64,000 nt of DNA from Cranoglanis bouderius (taxonomy: Eukaryota; Chordata; Actinopteri; Siluriformes; Cranoglanididae). A model generated the notes under the pieces. The model saw only the letters and a list, made by a program, of their open reading frames with translations. It did no database searches and was not told the origin of the DNA. The DNA lies in the NCBI GenBank assembly GCA_023630585.1, contig CM042540.1:15871574-15935573 (forward strand). The letters are read 5' to 3'. Of the stretch, positions 10,336 through 22,000 are shown one piece after another (positions within the stretch are counted from its first letter, which is position 1; each line of letters starts with the position of its first letter). Both the position numbers and the translations under genes were made by a program.

Positions 10336-11760
10336 ATGGCTTGTGCTTCGGTTAGGCGATGTGTGCCACCGTGTGCACAGGTTATTCCAGACGATGATCC
10401 GCATGAATTTTGTTTGGAGTGCCTCGGGGAAGAGCATGCTATTGCTGCTCTTGAGGATGCTGAGTGTGAGCACTGTGAGCTATTTTCTATCCGAGTGCTC
10501 CGCTCGAGGCTTGCTTTCTTTCGAGGCTCGGCATCCTCATTAAGATCGTGGGGCTCGCACTTCGAGCTGGGTGAGAGACGAGGAGTGCGCAAGCTTCCTC
10601 CCTCTCTCGCGCTCTCCGCAGATCACGAAGTCCCCGCCCCCGCTGCTGAAGCACGCCCCGGCGCTTCTTCAGAGCGAGACGAGGGTGCGGTTTCTCTTGC
10701 CTCCGGTGATATGGAGACTGAGAGCGCCGCCTCTGAGCGTTCCTTGCGTGATGACAAAGCATTTGGGGAGTTACTCGAGGTAGTGACTAACACGGTGGCC
10801 AGGCTTAAGTTAGACTCGCCACAGGAGCAAGAGAACCCCAGGCACTCCAAATTAGACGACAGATTTCTGTCGGGTGGCCAAGGGGAGAGATCCCAACATT
10901 GATCTCTCCCCTTTTTCCCAGACCTCCATGAGGATTTATCTCGCTCATGGAGTAAGCCTTACTCCTCGTGTATCTTTGTACCTATGACGTCGATCTATTC
11001 GACTATCGTGGGTGCTAAGGCACATGGGTATGTGACGATGCCTCAGGTTGAGGAGACGCTCACGGGCTATCTCTCCCCTGGGAGTGCGTCATCACTTAAG
11101 AAGCCTACCCTCCCCACCAAGCCTTGCAGAGTAACATCGTCGCTGGTGGGGAAGGCATTTCAAGCAGCAGGTCAGGCTGGTGCTGCCCTGCACACTATGG
11201 CGGTTCTGCAGGCGTACCAGGCTGACCTGATGAAAGACCTGAGCACGGGTGGGAGTATTAGTGAGGCGGCATATTCAGAGCTGCGCTGAGCCACGGATCT
11301 GTCTCTTTGTGCAACCAAGCAGACGGCCTGTGACATTGGCCGTTCTATGGCTGCGTTGGTTGCCACAGAGAGACACCTGTGGCTCAACCTCATGGGCATC
11401 AAGGATAGGGACAAAGTGTTCCTCCTTGATGCCCCCGTATCACCTTCTGGCCTATTTGGTGACTCCATAAACACGGACATCACTAGGTTCAGGGAGGTCA
11501 AGAGACAGGCAGAAGCATTTGATGCTTTCTTCCCCGCCATGTTAAGGATTCAGGGCTGTCGGCCACCCAGCCCTGACCCAATCCAGTCTCCCTGCGGCGA
11601 GAGTCACAGAAGCAGAGTATGGCTGATCTCAGCAGCCCAGCAAGAGGCTGGATCTGAGGACGATTATTTCATCCAGAAACGAGTCCTGAGGGTCAAGTGC
11701 CCGGGACCGTGGGGGCGTGCCCCCCAGGGGAGGGGTGCGAGAAGTTCAAACAGAAAGTAG
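10336..11760 (+). pseudogene. DIRS gag-like region, broken
   Basis: The first frame (10336-10902, 188 residues) starts MACASVRRCVPPCAQVIPDD and contains a cysteine-rich segment, FCLECLGEEHAIAAL followed by CEHC, typical of the N-terminal region of DIRS ORF1. A second frame (10984-11289) and a third (11347-11760, with LWLNLMGIKDRDKVFLLDAP) continue the gag-like protein after a stop at 11287-11289 and frameshifts. Gag would package the element's RNA. Its identity rests on position upstream of the DIRS RT and on general resemblance to DIRS ORF1, not on a sharp catalytic motif. Confidence 0.65.
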
Positions 11761-12080
11761 AGGCTCCTTCCTGGCACCCTCAGGGGGCCGCTGTACAATT
11801 TCCGCTGCCACTGGTGTTTTGGGGAACAGCAGTCCCCAGCGAAATGTTAGATGTTCAGTTGCCTCCTGCCATGTTTCAGGACACCAGACATCTAACATCC
11901 CCCCATCAAAGCGAAGTGTCAAAACTAGTGGCCCTTTCAGAGAAGCTGGCAGCGTGGAAGCTTCTGCCAAATATCTCTACATGGGTAGAAAGGACTGTAG
12001 AGAAGGGCTACAGGATTCAGTTTGCATATCAGCCTCCGCGTTTCAATGGTGTGGTCTCCACTTCCATGAAACCGGAATGA

Positions 12081-13798
12081 GTGCATTTGTTGACACAGGA
12101 ATTGCAAGCTCTGCTGGACAAAGGGGCCATAGAACGTGTTCCCCTGCCAGACAGAGAGTCAGGCTATTACAGCCAGTATTTTCTGGTTCCCAAGGAAGAT
12201 GGGGGGTTGCATCCAATTTTAGATCTTCGCGGGTTGAACTGCTACCTCAGAACATACAAGTTCAAGATGTTGACGATCAAGATAATTGTGTCTCAGATCC
12301 AATCAGGGGACTGGTCCGTGACAATCAATCTCAAGGACGCATATTTTCACGTAGAAATCTTGCCACAACACAGGAAGTTCTTGAGGTTCACTTTTGGGGG
12401 CGAGCTTACCAATATCGGGTTCTTCCATTCGGCCTAGCTTTGTCACCTTGCACGTACACGAAATGCATGGATGCAGCACTGGCTCCTCTGCGACTCCAGG
12501 GCATCCGCATTTTAAATTACATAGACAACTGGATGATTCTGGCTCAGTCACAAGAGCTGGTGCTTCGACATCAGGATGTCGTCGCTCATCTCGAATCTCT
12601 GGGGTTGAGACTCAACACCGAGAAAAGCGTTCTCTCTCCTGTTCAGAGGACAACGTATTTGGGAGTTGTATGGGATTCGATCACGATGCAGGCACAGCTG
12701 TCTCATGCATGCGTCGAATTCATTCTGAATGCCCTAAAGAACATCAAGCTAAGCCAGAGAATTACTGTTCATTACTTTCAGAAGGTTCTAGGTCTCATGG
12801 CAGCCGCATCCACAATGATACCCTTGGGCCTCCTGCACATGAGATCGTTTCAGTTGTGGCTCAGAGCCAGGGGATTTCATCCAAGGGCCAATCCCCAGAG
12901 GCAAATAAGGGTTACGCACCAGGGGCTTCGTACCCTTTCTATGTGGTTCAGACCCCGGTTTCTGACTTTGGGTCCCACTCTAGGTCTGTGTTGTTGTCGC
13001 AAGATGCTAATGACAGATGCTTCCCTCACGGGTTGGGGTGTGGTCTTGGATGGCCATGCAGCCCAAGAGATCTGGAGAGGTCATCTTCTCGACTGGCACA
13101 TCAATTGCCTCGAAATGATGGCTCTATTTCAGGCCCTGAAATACTTCCTCCAGCAGTTAAGAGGCTACCATGTCCTAGTGCGGGTGGACAACACGGCAGT
13201 AGTCTCTTACATAAATCTCCAGGGCGGACTGCGTTCACGCCGCCTGAACAGGCTAGCGCAGCAGGTTCTGCTGTGGGCACAGGACAAGTTCCTCTCCCTC
13301 AGGGTGATTTACATCCCCGGGCATATGAATGTGGGCACAGACTTGCTGCCCAGGCAAGCTGTGACACACGGGGAATGGAAACTGCACCCCGAAGTAGTCA
13401 GTCAAATCTGGGAAAGATTTTACAAAGCAGAGGTGGACCTCTTTGCTTCACAGGAGATGGCACAATGTCCCCTCTACTTCTCTCTGACTCCCCCAGCTCC
13501 CTTGGGTCTGGACACCATGGCCCATACGTGGCCCGGATGGGGTCTTTACACATTTCCCCCGATCGCTCTGCTCCCGGGGGTCCTGGCCAAGGTCCGTCAA
13601 CAGGGGTCTCGCCTCTTATTGATAGCGCCCCATTGGCCGACCAGAGTATGGTTCTCAGATCTAATATCCCTCCTCGATGGCTTGCCGTGGGCGATTCCGG
13701 TCAGGAGAGATCTCTTATCTCAAGCACAGGGAAAAGAATTTCATCCCCAGCCCGAGCTCTGGAACCTTCATGTCTGGCCCCTAAGGGGGACCAACTAA
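12081..13798 (+). pseudogene. DIRS reverse transcriptase and RNase H, frameshifted
   Basis: RT fingers and motif A are in the frame starting at 12081 (KGAIERVPLPDRESGYYSQY, INLKDAYFHVEILPQHRKFL). The chain then shifts into the 11717-13798 frame near 12390, where the palm continues (YQYRVLPFGLALSPCTYTK, then ILNYIDNWMILAQS). The expected Y-x-DD motif reads YIDN, so the second catalytic Asp is Asn. RNase H follows with its acidic residues: MTDASLTGWGVVLDG, INCLEMMALFQALKYF, VRVDNTAVVSYINLQGG and NVGTDLLPRQ. The frame closes at a stop after RGTN. The frameshift and the D-to-N change make this copy inactive. Confidence 0.88.
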
Positions 13799-14792
13799 GA
13801 GGTGCTGGGCTTCCAGCTGACATAGTAGAGACAATTCTAAGTGCCAGGGCCCCCTCCACTAGAAGAAGTTATACCTTCAAATGGCACATTTTCGGAAATT
13901 GGTGTATGGCGCACCATGTAGACCCAGTTCACTGCCAAGTTGTTTCAGTGCTGGAGTTCCTGCAAGAGAAATTGTCCTCAGGCACATGTCCTGGTACTCT
14001 CAGAGTCTATGTGGCCGCCATTTCGGCTTGCCATGCTCTGATTGATGGGGTTTCTGTGGGAGGGCACCCTTTAGTTACCCGCTTCATTCGTGGAGCCAAG
14101 CGGTTGAGGCCGCTCACTAGAGCGACAATCCCTTCGTTGGACTTAGCTATAGTGCTCGAGGGTCTCCACCTGTCCGGTTTCTGACCCTAAAGATGGTTTG
14201 TCTAATGGCTATTACTTCTCTGAAGAGAATTGGGGACTTGCAGGCTCTGTCAGTCTCACGGTCCTGCCTAGACTTTGCCCCTATGCTGGTCAAAGCTATT
14301 TTGCATCCTCACCCTAATTATCTTCCAAAAGTTCCATTCTCGACCATACAGCCAGTCGTTCTTGAAGCCTTCTGTCCTCCGCCTTTCATGACAACAGAGC
14401 AGAAAAGACTTCACTTACTGTGTCCAATACGTGCTCTTCAGATTTACGTCCACCGCACCAGCCAGTGGCGTAAGTCGGAGCAGCTTTTCATATGCTATGG
14501 GGGCCGCAACCGGGGGGCGGCTGCCACTAAGCAGACTATGTCACATTGGGTGAGGCATGCCATTCCCCTAGCCTACGAGGCGCGTGGTCAAGCTTTGCTG
14601 CTAGGAGTTAGGGCCCATTCAACCAGGGGGGTTGCATCTTCTATGGCTTTGGCAAGAAGTGTCCCCTTGCAGCAAATGTGTAATGCGGCAGGTTGGTTCT
14701 CTCCGCACACATTTGTCAGATTCTATAGATTGGATGTCCATGCCACTCTGGGCTCACATGTCCTTGAGTCAACATCCCCTAGGCATGTCTGA
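13780..14792 (+). pseudogene. DIRS tyrosine recombinase, catalytic set present but split by a stop
   Basis: The N-terminal SAM-like half lies in the frame ending at 14184 (LPADIVETILSARAPSTRR, TLRVYVAAISACHALIDG). After a TGA there, the catalytic half restarts at 14193 as a 199-residue frame. It carries R12 (LKRIGDLQALS), H142-x-x-R145 (RAHSTRGVAS), W168 (AAGWFSPHT) and Y178 (FVRFYRLDV), the full R-HxxR-W-Y set. The enzyme would integrate circular cDNA without target duplication. Residues normally found between the two halves are missing, suggesting a small deletion around the stop. Confidence 0.88.
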
Positions 14793-14875
14793 GAACTTTT
14801 TCAATGTTTGTGCGCACACACTACACAACCTTGGGGGTTCAGACACTTCCAGTGCGGCGGCGTTGGTATTCTCAT

Positions 14876-14957
14876 TCCCATTAGCATTTGATATGCAGCA
14901 TCGAGAGTAGCTTTTGATAGGGAACGTCTCGGGTTACTTGACTGTAACCCTGTTCCC
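14876..14957 (+). repeat. DIRS right inverted repeat and adjoining palindrome
   Basis: 14876-14925 is the inverted partner of 10076-10125. 14920-14957 folds on itself (GGAACGTCTCGGGTTAC against GTAACCCTGTTCCC). Confidence 0.82.
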
Positions 14958-14962
14958 TGAAA

Positions 14963-15055
14963 AAGCAGACTATGTCACATTGGATGAGGCATGCCATTGC
15001 CCTAGCCTACGAGGCGCGTCGTCAAGCTTCACCGCTAGGAGTTAGTGCCCATCCA
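14963..15055 (+). repeat. Second copy of a 93-bp piece of the recombinase ORF outside the DIRS end
   Basis: The words AAGCAGACTATGTCACATTG and CCTAGCCTACGAGGCGCGT occur here and at 14529-14621 within the tyrosine recombinase ORF. The copies differ at several positions. This piece sits about five bases beyond the terminal palindrome, so it is either a second truncated DIRS copy or a rearranged replication product. Confidence 0.85.
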
Positions 15056-17990
15056 TCTTTGTTACTTATTGTCTACCTTGACTGGGTAACACAGTTCATG
15101 GGTAACTTAAATGACATTTTTAGCATTTTGGGCCTATATTCAACTTGGAGGCCAAGAAACTCCTGAGCACATGGTATCTTGCATTTTCATAAACATAAAG
15201 TAAGTTTTAGTTAAATTTTCTTATAAAAATCTGAAGCAATAACACTTATGTAATACTGTTGACAGTCAATTAATCCACTCTTGACACAGGTTTGCCATTT
15301 TTACAAGTATTTAGGAAAAGAGAGGGGACATCTGTAGTCCTTTATCCATATGCTTCTTGAGGAAATGACATTACGCTATGCAAATTCTGTGATTTTGGGA
15401 AAAAACATTCCATTTTTAAGGTTTATTTAAATGGGTAACTTAGTTGACAGTGGTTTTTCGGACACACATAAAATAAAATATTTCACAATAAACCCAAATG
15501 TCTTGATTATCTAATCTAGTATCTAAAGGCAAAATTATGGAATGAATATTTGAGGTAATTTGCATGCTTAATTGCAGAGAATGATGAGCAACAAAAAATA
15601 CCATGCTAAATACAGCTAAATACCATGGTTTTATGTGATACACACCTTCGTTTTTGAACAAAAGGCATGGCTTTTCCAACATGTAGTGTCTTAGATTTAG
15701 TTTTCATTTCTGAAACAATTTAGTACGAGATATACACAAAAACAGAAGAAATCAGCAAATTCTTTTTCACAGCACTGTATATTGAAGATATATCCCAAGG
15801 ACATGAGATGTACCCACAGTGATAGAATGAGATGTGAAATGAGACCAAGTGGGTGGGGTTTCCAGGGTGTTATCTGCCATTTTAATTGGGTGACAAAAAG
15901 AAGACTGCACTTTCTATGTATTTTTGGGTGATAACTCATAGCAGTGCACTCTGATGTTAAAATGTGGAATTCCTACACAAAATGCATGAAGGCAGGTCTG
16001 CGGATGTTCACAGGGCTGTTCTTCACATTCTACTATATAAGTCTTCCATCAAGTTCTTTCATTTAAAATAAATGAATGACTTGCCATCAATTCTCTGTCT
16101 GTGAAATCATCTACCTCTGCTATCATGTCTTCCCTGGAGTTGTATTTGAACTAAGGAAGACTCTAAACCAGGACAAGAAAACGGCAATATTTTGTTTATT
16201 TCAAGCCTCAGGTTTTCATGGAAGTGGAGCAGCTAATACAGCTATAGTCCGTAACTGATGTCTTTCATTTCCTGTTGGCCTTCACCTCCTGACTTGCATT
16301 AATTCAGGTTCTGATTATATATTGTGTTGAGAAAAGTTTATCAACAATTAAAAAGACAGGATACAAACCACAATACACACAGCAGTTATAAACAAACAAA
16401 CAAACAAACAAAAACAGAAAACAAGTTTAAAACTATCAACAAGGATACACAATAAGACTTAACAACAAGATACAGAAAAACATAAGATTAAATACACAAA
16501 ATAATCAGGGAAAAGAAGGCACAGGTGGTAACCATTATAAAATAAATACAATCTTGGGATGGTATGGAAAAAAGAACAATACAAAGACATATGGCAGTGC
16601 TTTGGGACCCACATACTTAATGTAGCAAAGAATTAAGTCAAAAACTTGTTACTTGCAGAAAGCTATTCCAAAAAGACTCATGTGATTCACATGAATTGTG
16701 TACAGTATGTACACAGTTGTGTTGTAGTTCTCAGTTAACAGACTTAACTGACTTTATTTTCTCTATACAGTGCTGATTTGTGAAATGTTCAATGTGTAAT
16801 GTGACTTTTGTATGGACAAGACAAAAGGGACTTTTTTGACATGTTCATGGATACCAAATGAATTCAGGGAGATAACAAAGTAGTGTTAATGTGCATGCTT
16901 CCTTATACCATCAAAGAAGCTGTGACAGAGCAGCGACTGTTTACAGCAGAGTGATATGATTGCAATGGATTGCAAATGTAAACCGTGTCATTGGTGAGAT
17001 AATCCAAGGATAATCCAAGGATCTGTAATGTTTTCTTGATGTATAATGTTTGGGTTCTCTGAAAATGACAAAAGTGATTTTAGGAATGCTCCAGCAATCA
17101 CTATATTGAATAGTACTGCTGTATTATGTAATTTCTGGTGACAAACTGTATATTTCTTAATTTTAAAGAGTATGTAAATGTAAGTATGTAAATGCTTCTT
17201 AAAGGCTCACTCTGTGATCGCGTTTGGCACACTAGCTTCCCACATGATAAACCAGGACCAAGTGCATACAGTGCATGTGAAACCATTATAAATCTGCTTT
17301 TATGGGGGAAATCTGTGAGTTGCTTATAACAATAGTCTCAAAATGCATTGAATTTAAGGAGTTGTTTGATGGGAAATCACACTAATATGTGTTAAGTTGA
17401 ATTGGAATACTGTTATTAACACCAGATCTCCTTTACAAGAAAAAAAAAAAAAAAAAAAAAAAACCTACAGGAATCCTCCAGGATTTTCAGAGGATGTTTG
17501 CTGGTATCCTGTATGCATAATGAAATCCTGCAGGACAGGTTGACTGTGCAGGATTTTCCTATAGGTTTTAGAATGGAGCCTTTACTACAATACACTGTAA
17601 TAAACCTATAGTATCTACTCAGTAAAATTTAGGTAACAATTTGCACTCAGTTAGTTTGGGTAGATTTCATCCTATATTTTTGAGTAAAGCGTACCTGAAT
17701 TTAACAGCTATGACATACTAAACGAAATTAGGTAAAGTCTACTTAATATTTCTCAATACATTACACAGTTAATTACATTATATAAATTGAGTAATAATAA
17801 CTATTGTTAGCAGGTAACAGTTCATCTGCTTAATTATTATTAATAATAATAAGTCAATAAAAATAATTAAACATTACTTATTCAGAGATGATTAAATTTA
17901 CCTAAAAATGGCCAGACACAGGATATCTCATCTATTACTTTTTATTGACCAAATAACAAACATTTCATTTTAACATTTAAACTAACAAAA
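15056..17990. other. Intergenic, no gene recognised
   Basis: AT-rich sequence without coding features. It holds a short (AAAC)n tract at 16389-16413 and a 24-bp poly-A at about 17439-17463. Small frames (for example 15440-15682, 16076-16258) have no recognisable motifs. Confidence 0.5.
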
Positions 17991-17994
17991 TAAC

Positions 17995-18160
17995 TACAAA
18001 AGAGCCCTCTTACATTCATATCACTCACGTTAAATACAATTTCAACACTTCCCATTTAAAAATAATGGGAAGTCAGAATATACATTAAAAGCAACATTCG
18101 TAAATGCTGTCTCACATTTGGTCATTGAAATGAGAGCAGAGGCTGATCTCATTTACCTCA
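17995..18160 (+). repeat. Left part of the repeat unit that received the LTR element
   Basis: Words such as ACAAAAGAGCCCTCTTACATTC, TCACTCAC and GGCTGATCTCATTTACCTCA recur in the same order at 23355-23590. The unit is interrupted at CCTCA by the LTR element and resumes at 23276 with CCTCAATGGACTGACATTC. Confidence 0.7.
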
Positions 18161-19032
18161 TGTTATGTTCCCTCTCTCGCAGCGAATGGAGTAGCTTACT
18201 TCCGCATTCCAGCTCCATTCAGAAGGACTCTCGTTTTGTTTACCTCGGCCATGTGCGCTTTTGTTATTGTCTTGCGTCATGTCTCTGTCCCCGCCTCCTT
18301 GTTTCGTATTGGTTCTCCATGTTATGTGATTATCATTTCCAGGTGCCTTTGATTTCATGTATGTTTTCTGTGTGTTTAAAAAGCCCTGTTTTCTTCCACT
18401 CGGGGCGGATTATTAGTTTGTAGTTCAGTTTAACGGAGTTTCACTTTGAAGTATAGAAATGTTTCTAGTTCCGTAGCGCGGATTCCGATTTCCGTAGTTC
18501 TTGATTCCGTTGTTCTAATTTAGATGTCCGAAGCTCCGTGTTTGTGGTTCCCAAACCACTTCCTCATGTCGAATGTCCGTTTCCTCCCGAATCTCACTGT
18601 GCCGAGCGATTAAACTCTGGACTGATGTTCACGGCATTTGACATTCAGCTAAGTACCCTGGATTCCGATTTCCGCTCTAGCCCTCTTCCTATTTTACACA
18701 TCTCTGTGATAGGGTTACTTGCACAAGTGTTTGATTTTCTGTTAGCGCTAGTAGTTTGCACACCTTTTGTTATTACCACTCTTTTGTTGTGAAGGTTCAT
18801 TGCTGGATGCTGTTTTTGTTCGTTTTTTCCTTCCGTGGTTTAGTGTGTGTTTTTTGTACTGCTAGCGCTAATACTTTTGAGAGTGTGTACAAGCTCTGCT
18901 TCTATATCCAGCGAAGACTCGAAGCCTTCTAAAAACCTGTTGTTTGCCCTGTTTCCTTTTCATATGTATGCTGAATAAAGTGTCGAAGCTTTTCACCGCA
19001 ACTGTGTCCAGCCTTCTCCTGACATCGTAACA
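18161..19032 (+). repeat. 5' LTR
   Basis: Direct copy of 22403-23275, with TGTTA...TAACA ends. A polyadenylation signal AATAAA is at 18974-18979. R would run from about 18403 to shortly after 18990, leaving a short U5. Confidence 0.96.
18375..18414 (+). promoter_or_regulatory. LTR promoter: TATA-like box and predicted transcript start motif
   Basis: TTTAAAAAG (18375-18383) lies about 28 bp upstream of GGGCGGATTATT (18403-18414). The latter is the exact reverse complement of the sequence at 19034-19045 just inside the element. A start at this motif would put it at the 5' end of the RNA, as needed for self-priming. The same arrangement is in the right LTR (motif at 22645-22656). Confidence 0.7.
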
Positions 19033-19033
19033 G

Positions 19034-19045
19034 AATAATCCGCCC
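19034..19045 (+). promoter_or_regulatory. Putative self-priming primer binding site
   Basis: AATAATCCGCCC begins two bases after the LTR's terminal A (one intervening G). It is perfectly complementary over 12 nt to the LTR motif at 18403-18414. No TGG start and no match to a tRNA 3' end that I recognise is present here. Known precedent: Tf1 of fission yeast primes from the 5' end of its own RNA. Confidence 0.7.
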
Positions 19046-19050
19046 TAAAG

Positions 19051-22000
19051 ATGGATGCAGCGGGAAAAGTAAGGGCACGCCGCGCCATGCCACACCACGC
19101 CATGCCACGCCACGCCACAGTTAAAATGCCTGCAAACAATTCAATTTTTTTTCCCCAATGGACGTTTGTTTATCCCCCCGATGAGTTTGATGGCTTTTCC
19201 ACCTGGCCACAGTGTTTCTGTTTGCAGGCACAAATTTATTTCCTGAGTTTGGAGGACCCCAAGCCCGACGAGGAACAGTGGGTGAGGTTCCTCCTCTCTC
19301 GTTTGGTCGGCTCTGCTCGCCAATGGGCAGAGCTTCACCTTGCCAGTGGATCCATGAAGTTCAAAACAGTTTTGGGCTTTGTGGATCTACTGGTTCAGGT
19401 GTTCGGAAGCCCAGACTTCCAACCCGACCTCTGGACCTTTTTGGGGAAGGACCGTCTGGGCGACCGACCTAACCGCTCATTCCTGGAATATTATGGGGGT
19501 AAGCGGGCTAACGTGGCGGCCTGCTCCTCAGACCCCCAAAGCCAGGAGTGTTCCACCGAGGGATGCACCCGCCCGGCCGTCCTGCAGTGCCCCACCTGCA
19601 GGAACCAGGGATTAAGGAGCAGCTTCTTCTGCTCCCAAAACTGTTTCAAGGGCAGCTGGCGGGTGCATAAGCGGCTCCACCAGCGGGCACCCTCAGAGCT
19701 CCAGCAGGAGACTAAGCAGGAGGTCTTCTCGGCGGAGCTGCAACTGGAGGTTAACCAGGCGACCTCCAGCCCCGAGCTCCAGCAGGAGACCCAGAAGGAG
19801 GTCTTCTCAGCAGAGCTGCAACTGGAGGTTAACCAGGCGACCTCCAGCCCCGAGCTCCAGCAGGAGACCCAGCAGGAGGTCTTCTCAGCAGAGCTGCAAC
19901 TGGAGGTTAACCAGGCGACCTCCAGCCCCGAGCTCCAGCAGGAGACCCAGCAGGAGGTCTTCTCAGCAGAGCTGCAACGGGAGGTTAACCAGGCGACCTC
20001 CAGCCCCGAGCTCCAGCAGGAGACCCAGCAGGAGGTCTTCTCAGCAGAGCTGCAACTGGAGGTTAACCAGGCGACCTCCAGCCCCGAGCTCCAGCAGGAG
20101 ACCCAGCAGGAGGTCTTCTCAGCAGAGCTGCAACTGGAGGTTAACCAGGCGACCTCCAGCCCCGAGCTCCAGCAGGAGACCCAGCAGGAGGTCTTCTCAG
20201 CAGAGCTGCAACTGGAGGTTAACCTGGCGACCTCCAGCCCCGAGCTCCAGCAGGAGACCCAGCAGGAGGTCTTCTCAGCAGAGCTGCAACTGGAGGTTAA
20301 CCTGGCGACCTCCAGCCCCGAGCTCCAGCAGGAGACCCAGCAGGAGGTCTTCTCAGCAGAGCTGCAACTGGAGGTTAACCAGGCGACCTCCAGCCCCGAG
20401 CTCCAGCAGGAGACCCAGCAGGAGGTCTTCTCAGCAGAGCTGCAACTGGAGGTTAACCAGGCGACCTCCAGCCCCGAGCTCCAGCAGGAGACCCAGCAGG
20501 AGGTCTTCTCAGCAGAGCTGCAACTGGAGGTTAACCAGGCGACCTCCAGCCCCGAGCTCCAGCAGGAGACCCAGCAGGAGGTCTCCCCAGCAGAGCTGCA
20601 ACTGGAGGTTAACATGGCGACCTCCAGCCCCGAGCTCCAGCAGGAGACCCAGCAGGAGGTCTCCCCAGCGGAGCTGCAACTGGAGGTTAACCAGGTGACC
20701 TCCAGCCCCAAGCAGCAGCCAGCGAATAGAGAGGAAACCTCTCCTGGCCTGCTCGTCTCAGAGGTTCTAGAAGAAACCTCCACTCCAAGCCCATGTCCAG
20801 ATATCACTCCTGCTCTCAATCCAGTTCTCACCCTGGTCCCCAGTCTGGTTCCTACTCCGGTTCCCAATCCTGTTCTCAGTCCTGCTCCCAATCCAGTCCT
20901 CGATCCTGTTCCCAGTCCGGTTCCTACTCTGGTTCCCGATCCTGTTCCCAGTCCGGTTCCTACTCTGGTTCCCGATCCTGTTCCCAGTCCGGTTCCTACT
21001 CTGGTTCCCGATCCTGTTCCCAGTCCGGTTCCTACTCTGGTTCCCGATCCTGTTCCCAGTCCGGTTCCTACTCTGGTTCCCGATCCTGTTCCCAGTCCGG
21101 TTCCTACTCTGGTTCCCGATCCTGTTCCCAGTCCGGTTCCTACTCCGGTTCCCGATCCTGTTCTTAGCCCTGCTCCCAATCCGGGTCCTACTCCGGTTCT
21201 CAATCCTGCTCCCAATCCGGGTCCTACTCCGGTTCTCAATCCTGCTCCCAATCCAGTTCTCAGTCCTGCTCCCAATCCAGTTCTCACCCTGGCTCCCAAT
21301 CCGGTTCCTACTCCGGTTCTCAATCCTGCTCCCAGTCCGGCTCCAAGCCCCGTTCTCAATCCGGTTCCAAGCCCCATTTCCAATCATTTCCCAAGTCCAG
21401 GTTTTGATTTTTATGAGGGCTACATGGGTTTAATTTCGGGATGGGTGTTAGCCCTCCTCCTCAGTGCAGAGGGTGTTTTCACTCCCAGCTCCACTCATAA
21501 CCCAGCTCACTCCTCAGTCTCCAGCCCTGTCTCCTCCTCCGTCCCCAGCCCTGTCTCCTCCTCCGTCCCCAGCCCTGTCTCCTCCTCCGTCCCCAGCCCT
21601 GTCTCCTCCTCCGTCCCCAGCCCTGTCTCCTCCTCAGTCCCCAGCCCTGTCTCCTCCTCAGTCCCCAGCCCTGTCTCCTCCTCAGTCTCCAGCCCTGTCT
21701 CCTCCACTATTTCCAACCCAACTCACTCCACTATCTCCTCCTCTGTTTCCTACCCTACTCACTCCACTATCTCTAATCCAGGAGCTGAAGCAGGTTCCAG
21801 GCAGAGCACCAGGTCACGCGCAGCTCGGAGATCCGGGTCCAGCACCAGGTCACGCGCAGCTCGGAGATCCGGGTCCAGCACCAGGTCACGCGCAACCCCG
21901 AGACCCGGGTCCAGCACCAGGTCACGCGCAACCCCGAGACCCAGGCCGAGCATCAGGTCACGCGCAACCCCGAGACCCAGGCCGAGCATCAGGTCACGCG

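Larger units (their letters stand above)
10076..14957 (+). mobile_element. DIRS-like tyrosine-recombinase retrotransposon
   Basis: It is bounded by inverted terminal repeats of about 50 bp: 10076-10125, beginning GTTCCCTATCAAAAGCT, and its complement at 14876-14925 (47 of 50 match by eye). Between them lie, in DIRS order on the plus strand, a gag-like region, RT with RNase H, and a tyrosine recombinase. There is no aspartic protease or DDE integrase. Just beyond the right repeat, 14908-14957 forms a near-palindrome (GGAACGTCTCGGGTTAC and GTAACCCTGTTCCC), resembling the complementary end sequences DIRS elements use during replication. No target duplication is expected or seen. Several frameshifts and stops show it is not autonomous now. 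Confidence 0.88.

Noticed and set aside
12394..14184. 596-residue frame overlapping the DIRS RT
   Set aside because: Only its last part (from about 13790) is the recombinase; the rest is out of frame with RT and RNase H and has no domain of its own.
19491..21383. 630-residue open frame on the minus strand opposite the tandem repeats
   Set aside because: It is a shadow created by repeats whose units are multiples of three and lack stops in several frames; it has no domain and no own promoter context.
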